DNA of 64,000 nucleotides. Source: Acanthamoeba lenticulata (taxonomy: Eukaryota; Discosea; Longamoebia; Acanthamoebidae). The position numbers and the translations under genes are program-made. Numbering within the stretch: position 1 is the stretch's first letter; each line of letters opens with the position of its first letter. This document shows, one piece after another, positions 56,121-64,000 of the stretch. Location: NCBI GenBank assembly GCA_002179805.1, contig NAVB01000174.1, positions 1 through 64,000 of the forward strand. Direction: 5' to 3'. The notes beneath the pieces were generated by a model. That model did not search any database. It was not told the DNA's origin and saw only the letters and a program-made list of their open reading frames with translations.

Positions 56121-58235
56121 TTATTTCTGCGCTTCGCTGGAGACCGCACTGTCGCTGTTCTCTCCGTCATTGTTATCGTCATCGTCATCATCGGTATCGT
56201 CGTCGTCGTCCTTTACGAACTCGTCTACGGGAGCGAGGCAGCCGGTCACAAGGCTCAGGACGTACTTGGCGCTACCGTCCTCCGTCCATAGGTGGAGGTT
56301 TTGGCTGCGGCGGCCCTGCCCCGTCTTCAGCCAGCACGGCGTAGGGTTGGCTTGGCCGGGCAGCGTCAACGAGCCCAGGCCCGACGATCCAAAAGTGCCT
56401 TCCTTGTCCAGTTCGCCTTCCCAGCGCGCGCCATTCGGGAACGTAAACTTGGCCTGGTCGTCCACACAACAATTCGGGTGAGCGTGTAGAATGCTTCTGG
56501 AGGCAACAGATGAACACACCGAATGACCCAGCATCTGATGTAAGATTATCAAGCCCTCGAAGCGAACTCCAGAGCGCCACTCCCGAGAGCCCAGGCCAAG
56601 CGGGAAGGCCTCTTCGCTGTCAAACATCCTTTGGGAAACAGTGAGCAGCAGAGGGATGGCTTCAAACAGGCGGACTACAAACCCTTGATAGATGTGCTGA
56701 TCCGCAGGACTCTTCCATCCTGAGTACTTGACCCCACTCGCTACGCTTCCATCACGGATGAACCCCTCTACCAAACTAGGGCGGTCCTCGAAGAAGCACG
56801 CATAGCTACTCGTGTAGAGAAGACGAGCTACGACTGTCAGTCCAACAACATCCCCTTTTCCTCCCCCAACGCAGTGTCCACCACGCACCAGCCATAGCCC
56901 GTGAAAGAGGGCGCGTAGAGCTTGAGGCAGAAGAGCGCCGTGTGGTTTTTCCGGTCGGCCCAGGCCTCTGCAAAGGTGAGCCTCGGGTGCGGCTCTTCGA
57001 CGGCCCAGCGCGAGACCTCGTCCACGGCCTCACCTCGTCGGGCCATGACGTGGAGGCTGCCGTTGTGCTTCACCATTTTGTAGTGCTTGTACGAGCTAGG
57101 GATGCCATGGAGATGTCAACAACCAGCAAAGAGACTACGCGCAAGCGTCATGGCGGCGTCGAGGAGGAAACACACAGCGAGGTCGAGCGTTCCACGGCGG
57201 GGTCGGTGCGGCACTGGTCACACAAGCCCACGAAGCAGCCACGGCCCAAGCACGTCTGGCAGTACCAGCTTCATACCCCCATCCCCAACGACGCCGATGA
57301 GAGACGAGGCCTTCCCCCGGGGGAGGTCGGTGGCCTCGTACGTGGACTCTACCTCGTTGCAGACCAGGCATGGCTGCTTGTCGACCACCAGCTGCATCGC
57401 GTGGTCGTCCTTGTGCTTGGCCTTGCCGTCGTCCTCTTGGCTGACCTCCCCGTGTTCTGCCACCTCCTCGGTGGCGGCCTGCTCCGGGCCTGCTTGCTCG
57501 GCCACGGCCTCTTTCTCCACCCCTTCAACACCATCGTCGTCATCATCCTCGCCTTCATCCGCATCTTGGTCCTTCTCTTCAGCATCGCCTTCATCATTTT
57601 CATCGTCGTTTTCATCGTCACTGACGTCGGAGAAGAAATTCCAGAAGTTGGTCTCGCTAATGACCGACCGGCCCTTGCCTCGGCACCGCACGCACACGAC
57701 CGTGTGCTCCGGGCATTCAGTGCAGCGCCACCAGGGCGTGGCCAGCACGTGGTTGCACTTGCTGCAGCACACCGGGTTGAGCGCGCCCCAGCGATCGCCC
57801 ACGAGCTGCTCGACCACAAACCTCTTGGAGCGGACCACCGTCATCACCTCGCCCTCCTTGGACAGCTCTTCGGGCCACATCATGTACTTCCTGAGGCCAA
57901 CGTTGACGATTCCCCACGTCAGCGTCAACTACACAAGAAGAGACCGAGATCTCAGAGACGCACTGCTGGAGGAGGTCGACGAGCGGTCCCGCGTAGGTCG
58001 TGTAGGCCGCCTGGAGGGCCGGGATGACAAAGGTCCGCAGGCGGCGCCAGAGGAAGGGCTCCCAGAAGGCGCGGGTCGTGGTCGCGTGCTCGTACGCCGC
58101 ACGACACAGGAGCATGAGCTCGAGCGCCTGGGCATACGAGTCGTAAGCGTGGGGCAGCACAAAGTGGAAAACCACCTCCTTTGGAATGGGAGGAAGCTCC
58201 ACTCCAACGTCGTTGTGTGTGGCGTTCGCAGACAT
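56121..58235 (-). CDS. F-box-like protein with ZZ-like zinc finger and MORN-like segment
   Basis: ATG 58235 opens an alpha-helical, possibly F-box-like start (LPPIPKEVVFHFVLPHAYDS). After an unresolved junction near 57950 comes TWGIVNVGLRKYMMWPEELS. A cysteine cluster PVCCSKCNHVLATPWWRCTE-CPEHTVVCVRC follows, resembling a ZZ finger. Next is a very acidic stretch of about 60 residues, and then another Cys pair (PCLVCNEV). The last exons hold KFTFPNGARWEGEL, which looks like one MORN repeat, and an acidic C-terminus (runs of Asp) ending SSEAQK. I do not recognise the complete architecture. The segments could belong to one gene, since all lie on one strand in order, but at least one splice was not resolved. 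Confidence 0.5.
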
Positions 58236-59114
58236 GGTGGAGTTGAGAAGAGGCCACAAAGGGGGGCTTGGGCTTGTGGGTAATAAAAAGGCATTTAACT
58301 GCACAGAGAAAAGCTCCAGAAGGGATGCGATTGGTCCATCCCTCATGGGCATCTTCTTGTGGAACAAAAGGAGAAGGGACGGCGGAAGGTGCGGTTTGTC
58401 TGGGAGGAGGCTTTCACGAAGTAGCACCCGTATCCATTGGCCCTTCTCCCCATCCTCGTGGCCAGTCGAGCAGCCTCTTCATCGCGAGGTCAGCCTGTTG
58501 CCTTCTCTGCTTGCGGCCAAGGCGGATAAAAAAGCAAGAAAGAAAGGATACGCGTCCGTCGTCGATTTGGCCATCAATCACCAACTGGCCTGATGGCTGT
58601 GATGGCCGAGTGCTCACCACAAACCGAACTGCCGCGCATGACCAACAACTCCTTAGGCCACCTCCCGTGTATGCCAAGCTTGTCATACGGCCACCTGGGC
58701 AATACCACCAACCGCTTGGCAACACGTGCGCCGCTATTTGCCCGAGGGGCTTCTTTGTCTCAGTAAAACTTTGGCGAGCAAGATGGAAGAACGGAGCACG
58801 TTGCCAGCGTTCAAACTTACTGTGGTTTTAAAAGACAGGTTTGAGGCAGGCCCTCACGTAAAATCATGGTGCCGCCCCCCACACCGCCCCCACCTCTCAC
58901 TGTGATGATTTTTGATTCTTTTGGAAAAAGAAAGATTTAGGTTAGAAGTGTCCTCATGCTCACACTGTTCTTTATGCATCCATCTTCTTCGCTCTTTGAT
59001 ATTTTTTTTTAATTATTTAAGTTTTATTTATTCAATAAATAAAAGGGCGTCAAAAGGGCCTCAACCCGTTGGCGTTCCTGAGGAACTCACACACGCGGTT
59101 CTTTGTGCTCAGGT
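58236..59114. other. intergenic region, possible first exon of the RFX-like gene
   Basis: About 880 bp. An ATG at 58783 gives MEERSTLPAFKLTVVLKDR before a GTTTGA sequence that could be a weak donor. This is the only candidate first exon I see for the RFX-like gene, and it is not secure. The rest shows no coding signal; 58900-59045 is T/A-rich like an intron. Confidence 0.35.
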
Positions 59115-61993
59115 TACGCCGTGTGCTTGTGCAGCGAAGCAACGAGCGAGTCGCGAAGCAGGCCGTCTACTCGGCCTACCAGGCCTTCTGCAAGGCCAAC
59201 GCCTTCGAACCGACGACCGCGTCCTCGTTTGGCCGCCTCGTGTGCGAGGTCCGTCCTGCATAGCCTTTTGTTTAAACTATTTCAGGCATGACGGCTGCTT
59301 ATCTCTGTTGCATTGTTGCGCACCAAAACAGACCTTCCCTGAGGCGCGCAGCTGGCGGTCGCGCAGCAAGCAGCAGGGCAGCGCGGGCGAGATGTTTTAT
59401 CTCAACATCGCCTTTGCCTCTGATGCGGCATCATCGTCATCGTCGTCATCGTCTTCTTCCTCCACCTCAACACCTGCGACAGGGACGGGCCACCGCCTGA
59501 TCAAGCGCGCAGGCCCGGTGGCACCCCAAGCACGCACATCACCGCCGCTTGCTGAGTCCCAATCCTCAGTCTCGCCCGTCACTACGGCCGCAACCACAGC
59601 CACAGCCACAGCGACGGCAGTCACCACAGCCACGACAACGGCCACGACCACGACCACGACAACGGCCACGGCCACGGCCACGCGACCGCCCAAGCCGATG
59701 GCCACGCCCACGCGCGCTGCAGTGACGACGCCTCCCACAGCGTCGGCCTGTGCTGCAACACAGCACCTCCACAGCCCGCTTTCGTCGGACTCCTCGGGCG
59801 GGCTCTCGTCCTCGTCGCCGATGTCGCCCTACTACCCCTTATCGTCCTCCTCTTCCTCCTCGTCTTCGTCCTTTTCCTTGTCCTCGTCGTCGCAGTCGCC
59901 CGAGTCGTCGAGCAGCTCCTCCACGCCCACCTGGCAGCCGTCCGCCTTCCTCCCGTCGTCCTCATTGTTGTCGACTTCGCCGTCGACGTCGCCGTGGCCG
60001 GAAATGTCGACGACGTCGACGACGCCGACGACGATGCCGATGGCGTGGACGTCCCTGATCTCGTCGACGGGGCCGGGCTGGCCCCCGACGCAGCAGCCGG
60101 CCCGCATGTACACGCACGACCAGCGCGTGCTGGCGGCGTGGGTCGAGAACGCCGAGATCGCGTCGCCGGCCGAGGAGGACGAGCACGACGACAACGACTT
60201 TTGGTGGGCGCAGCGACAGCGGAAGCAGCAGCGACGCGTGCGCGCCCGGATGTCGACGATGCCGACCAATTTATGGACTTGCGAATCGGAACTGCACAGC
60301 CTCGAAGTGCTCCACGCCTTTGTCGACGTTTATCAGCACCACATCTGGATCAGCTGGTGCGCCCCTTCGTTTTCGTTCTTTCGTCGTTTTCGTTTTCGTT
60401 CTTTTGTCGTTTCAACTCCTCAACTATTTGGTGAATGTTCAGTCCGATCAACCCGGGCTGCTTCGACTTTGAGACGCTGCGGCACATCTGCCTGAGCGAG
60501 GAGGGCCGCCTGGAGCGAAGTCCTGTCTCCCTCAACATCTTCGTCGCTCTCAGCCTCGGTGCGTCGTCATCATCATTCCCCCCAAGGACTTGGGCTCACA
60601 ATTTCTCTTTCCTTTTCTTTCTTTCTTTCCTTTTCTTTCTCGTGGCCTGCACAGGCGCCACCTACGCCGGTGACCTCCAGCGCGGCCGCGAGTTTTGGAT
60701 GATCGCCAGGTTCGCACCGCACACGCGCACCGCACACACGCGCGCAGATGACGAACTTGTGTGGTGGACACACGCGTGCAGGGAGCACTTGGGCTACGTG
60801 TTTGACCAATCGAGCTACGACGTGGCCTGCACGCTGCGGCTCATGGCCCGCGCGGCCCATGTGTTCTCGCGGACCGAGCAGGAGGGCCGCGAGAAGGCGG
60901 CCTACTACTTTGCGCTCGCCCGCCAGATCTTTGCCGCCGTGGGCTCCGTCCAGGACGAGAACTACATCATGGCCGACAAGTGCGACGCCCTTTACCACCG
61001 CGCCGCGCCGCCCGACCCCGACGAGGCCCTCGGCCGCATGGTCCGTCCGCCCTCTCGTCTCTTGCGCGCGCGTGTGCGTTCATGGGCTGACACCGCACAC
61101 ACGCGCGTGTATTCGTACACAGATGCGATGCAACCCGCGGCCGCGGTGGCGGCAGACGTGGCGGCTGAACGACTACCAGTTCCTGCAGTGCAAGTACGGG
61201 CGCGTGGCCGAGGGCCTGCGCGACCACCTGTGGCACGCCTTTGCCGGCCTCCGTGCGGCCCTGCAGGCCCGCGATGCCGGCGCGACGCCCGCGGCCGCGC
61301 TCCAGGCCCAGTTCCAGGACGTGGCCGCCCGCGTGGCCGGGCTCGAGGCCAGCCTCGAGCACGAGCTCGGCGGCGAACACTTTACGGCGTCGCGCCACGT
61401 CGTGGCCTACCAGCGCACGTTCCTCCTCTTCATGCGCGCCTGTTGCGCCCACCACCTCGGCTCGGCCGACCGCGCGCTCTTTCTCACCGGCGCCCTCCTG
61501 ACCCACCTCGGCTCCTTCAATCCCGGTACCACGCACGCCCGTGTGTGTGTGTGCGCGCGCGTGTGCGGTGTGCTGACGTCAGCATGACGTGTGCGGCGCA
61601 GGGGCGCTGGCGGTGATGCTGGCCGAGATGTGGTGGCTCGAGCCCATCGCGCGCGAGCTGGCGGCCCTCCTACGGCTGTGCCTCAGGCACGGGCGCGACG
61701 ACCTGCCGCACCGCTTCCTGGGCCTCCTGGCGCCGCTGCGCGCGTCCATCGTGTGGGCCGACCGCATCGCGCGGCTCGTCGAGGACGCGCTCGACCGCGC
61801 CGCGGCACCGGCCGCCTGGCCGTCGTCATCGTCGCAGGCGACGCAGCGACGAGCGAAGCGCGGGCGGGAGGCCGATGTCGTTGGCAGCGAGTTGGAGGGC
61901 GACATCATCGATCTCGACCTCGACCGCGCGCTCGAAGCGCTCGAGCGCAGCCATGAGGCGGAGAACGGCCGAAGCCAACGATTTCATAACTAA
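59115..61993 (+). CDS. RFX-like winged-helix transcription factor with fungal-TF-like region
   Basis: The first clear exon starts after an AG at 59114 and reads VAKQAVYSAYQAFCKANAFE then PTTASSFGRLVCE. It joins in phase to TFPEARSWRSRSKQQGSAGE and MFYLNIAF. This parallels the RFX DNA-binding domain (LYxHYLxxC...ASFGKLIRxxFxxLxxRRLGTRGxSKYHYY). After a long Ser/Thr linker comes a helical region (EVLHAFVDVYQHHIWISW, SPINPGCFDFETLRHICLSE, SLNIFVALSLGATYAGDLQR, YYFALARQIFAAVGSVQDEN). Its layout resembles the middle homology region of fungal transcription factors. The gene ends NGRSQRFHN at 61991-61993. The start codon is not identified. DNA binding at X-box-like sites is expected from the family but not shown. 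Confidence 0.6.
61572..61583. other. 12-bp palindrome GCTGACGTCAGC in an intron
   Basis: Perfect palindrome (14 bp with flanking T/A) in the last intron of the RFX-like gene, about 20 nt before the acceptor at 61602. Confidence 0.8.
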
Positions 61994-62117
61994 TTTTTGA
62001 TTGGGCAAACAAAAATATGTTAAAACTCTAAATTTTTTTGCTACATTGCAGCATGGACAAGACGCTCTTGCGTCCCAGGGTGCTCCCACTGCAGAAGAAC
62101 CTGAAGCCCTGGTGGGC

Positions 62118-62408
62118 ATGGAAGACCTCATGGTGGAGATCATCACATTCACCTTCCAGTTTGTGCATCCCCTAAGCCGGCCCGCCTGCCGTGCTGTGCG
62201 CGCCAACGGCTGCCCGTGGGATGAGAACACTTGCTACATGGCGGCCAAGGGAGGCCACTTGGACGTGCTCCAGTGGGCGCGTGCCAATGGCTGCCCATGG
62301 GACGAGGAAACCTGCATCAACGTGGGGCGAAAGTACCTGTCGCGGCCCTGCGGTGAGGACGTCGAGTCCTGGATTGCAAGCACCAAACACCAGACAAAGC
62401 AGTCATGA
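62118..62408 (+). CDS. truncated ankyrin-type repeat protein
   Basis: A frame open from about 62001 and with ATG 62118 encodes about 96 residues, including RANGCPWDENTCYMAAKGGH followed by LDVLQWARANGCPWDEETC. This is the W/C-rich ankyrin repeat variety abundant in Acanthamoeba and in giant viruses of amoebae. Only one full repeat and one partial are present; full proteins of this type carry many. The rest (WIASTKHQTKQS) is unremarkable. It may be a fragment left by recombination or a very short gene. It lies in the convergent gap between the RFX-like and SPT3 genes. Confidence 0.45.
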   Translation: MEDLMVEIITFTFQFVHPLSRPACRAVRANGCPWDENTCYMAAKGGHLDVLQWARANGCPWDEETCINVGRKYLSRPCGEDVESWIASTKHQTKQS

Positions 62409-62473
62409 TTCGATTTATGTACTCGTTTTTATTCGTTTTTGTTTTCTATTTTATTTTTTAGATGAATTTCTGG

Positions 62474-63983
62474 TCACAAGAAGCGGTCCCGGCGCGTGTG
62501 CGACGCCGTGAAGCCCACCACCGAGTAGCGCAGGTTCTGCGTGCGTCGCACGGCCTCTCGAATATGCGTCGGCTGCAGCGCTGTCTTCTCGCTATCCTGT
62601 TTTTTTTAATTGTAATTATTTAATTAAGGTGAAATAAATCAACAAATAAATCAATAAATAGAGGGATAAAAAGCGAACCTTTTGATAGGAAGTGAGGCGG
62701 AGCGAGAGGATGGAGCCGCCCTTGTGCCGCCAGTTCCCGTAGCCCCGCGTGTGCGCCTCCATCTCCTTCTTGATGGCGACGCCGAGCCGCGTGACGAGTC
62801 CCACCATCTCCCACGCCAAGTAGCCCAGCACCTCGATCACGTCGTCGTGCAGCTTGAGGGCCGTCACGCCAGGTCCCAACCAGTCTCGGAACTATAAAAT
62901 AAAATCGTAAATTTATAAATTTAAAATAATTAGAATTGTAAAATAAAACAAAAAAGGGAAGGGAATGGATGAGGTGATGATGATACCTTCTTGGCCTTCT
63001 TGTAGATGAAGCTGGCCTTGCGCGCTTCGGTGTACTTCATGTACTCCTCCTTCGACATGTTCTTCGTCATCTCATCGGCTTGCTGCGTGACACACACAAG
63101 TCCAGACGACACGCCAAAATAAAGAATGAAAAACGATGAATGAAGAACGAAAGCGAGGGCGAGGGCGAGGGGAAAGAACCCGCAGGCGCTCCTTGTTCCT
63201 GGAGATGACCTCGGGCTTGGTCAGCAGCTCTTCCTCCAGCAGGTCCGCTTCCTCCTGCCCCGAAACACCATTCATCATCATCATCATCCACCAATGCGCG
63301 CGTGTGGCGAAGCCAGGCGCTTGCGGTACCTCGTCACCGCCGCCACCGCTACCAGTGCCGCCGAGCGGCGCGGTGAGGTCGTGCATGAACTCCCAGCTCC
63401 AGTGTGTCGACGTCTTGCCGCCCTTCTGCAGGTCGGCTGCACGACGATGACGATGATGATGATGATGAGGAAGGAGAAGAAGAAGGAAAGGGAGGAGGAG
63501 GACGAACCTTTGATCTTGGTGATGGCTTTGGTGGTGGAGGCGGCGGGACCACCGCTCTCCTGATCGTAGTTCTTGCGGATCTCCTTCCATTTGAGGAACT
63601 CCTTGAGGTTGTTGAGCTTGACGACGTCGTGGCGCACCTGGAACGCGATGTGCTCCGTCGTGACGCGGCTGCCCCCGCTGCGGAAGACCAGCGCCGCGGC
63701 GTCGTTGACCTGCAATCGCGATTCCAAGGCCAAAAATAAGAGGCCTGGGTGCTCTACAAGGTCTCGAGTTGAGAGCTGGAGCGAGGGAGGAGAAGGAGGC
63801 GCGTACGAGGCTCAAGATGTGGTCTCGAACGATGCTCTCTACGAGCACGGCAGCTTCGCCAGAGCCGTTGCGGATGTTGGTGTCGCCAAAGACGTACATC
63901 ATGTCAGTGATCTCTGCCAGATAAGACACCTCCTTCCGTGCCCGCTTTGCTGGAGGCGCTCTCCTGCGTGGATAAGCCGACAA
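62474..63983 (-). CDS. SPT3: SAGA-complex subunit SPT3 (5' end not resolved)
   Basis: The first exon in view carries a histone fold: LAEITDMMYVFGDTNIRNGS, EAAVLVESIVRDHILSL. The second half-fold follows after an intron: DAAALVFRSGGSRVTTEHIA and FQVRHDVVKLNNLKEFLKWK. Human SPT3 has the matching EISQMMFVFGD and LVEEIV order. Later exons (FMHDLTAPLG, ARKASFIYKKAKK, FRDWLGPGVTALKLHDDVIE and LGYLAWEMVGLVTRLG) match the SPT3 C-terminal half. The protein ends HTRRDRFL (stop 62474-62476). SPT3 helps SAGA deliver TBP to promoters. No in-frame ATG lies between 63983 and the window edge; an AG at about 63968 may be an acceptor, so a first exon probably lies outside the window. Confidence 0.85.
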
Positions 63984-64000
63984 GACATGCAGTAATAGAG

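Overview
The window looks like a protist nuclear chromosome, most likely from an amoebozoan close to Acanthamoeba. This is an inference from four things: GC-rich coding sequence with strong third-position bias; many short GT-AG introns, mostly about 60-140 nt and often T- or CT-rich; very compact gene spacing on both strands; and a gene repertoire that mixes animal-like, fungal-like and amoeba-type families (REJ-type receptor, DENND6, TENT5, RFX-like factor, F-box/ankyrin proteins). There are no operons, Shine-Dalgarno sites, insertion sequences or CRISPR arrays. Exon structures were read by eye from frame, splice consensus and intron phase. Junctions described as phase-consistent were checked base by base; the others are approximate.

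Layout, left to right. 0-12.6 kb holds housekeeping genes: tRNA-Arg(CCT), phosphomannose isomerase (-), a small zinc-ribbon protein (+), eIF4A (-), a LAMTOR5/HBXIP homologue split over four small exons (+), and PRP8, the spliceosome core protein, in one uninterrupted 7.1 kb exon (+). 12.9-25 kb holds a YedE/YeeE-type sulfur transporter with introns (-), an F-box/beta-propeller gene (+), a 68-residue unknown protein (-), a frame-disrupted propeller remnant, a minimal GATA-finger protein (-), an ENT-domain (EMSY-like) nuclear protein (-), and a polyserine protein with two ubiquitin-like-looking segments (+). 25-35 kb holds a large REJ/PKD-type single-pass receptor with an RS-rich tail (-), the C-terminal half of a P5B ATPase (-), an acidic F-box protein (-) and a DUF167 gene (+). 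35.8-46.4 kb carries plus-strand genes: an unknown protein, a TENT5/FAM46-type nucleotidyltransferase, an F-box/ankyrin protein, DENND6 (Rab GEF) and a hemerythrin-domain protein. 46.4-58.2 kb holds a gene whose splice phases join membrane helices, a DH-PH RhoGEF module and a wax-synthase-like MBOAT region (-), an EF-hand protein (+), a second F-box/ankyrin protein (+), a kelch-BTB protein (-) and an F-box-like protein with ZZ-like and MORN-like segments (-). 58.2-64 kb holds an RFX-like transcription factor (+), a short ankyrin fragment (+) and SPT3 of the SAGA complex (-), whose 5' end is not resolved before the window ends.

The genes do not form one pathway. The recurring themes are ubiquitin-ligase adaptors (four or five F-box proteins and one kelch-BTB), transcription and chromatin (SPT3, ENT, GATA, RFX-like) and membrane signalling (RhoGEF-MBOAT, REJ receptor, DENND6, LAMTOR5). 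The most unusual items are the RhoGEF-MBOAT fusion, the REJ receptor with a degenerate GPS-like site and RS tail, the half-length P5B ATPase, and a 12-bp palindrome containing TGACGTCA that recurs in introns.
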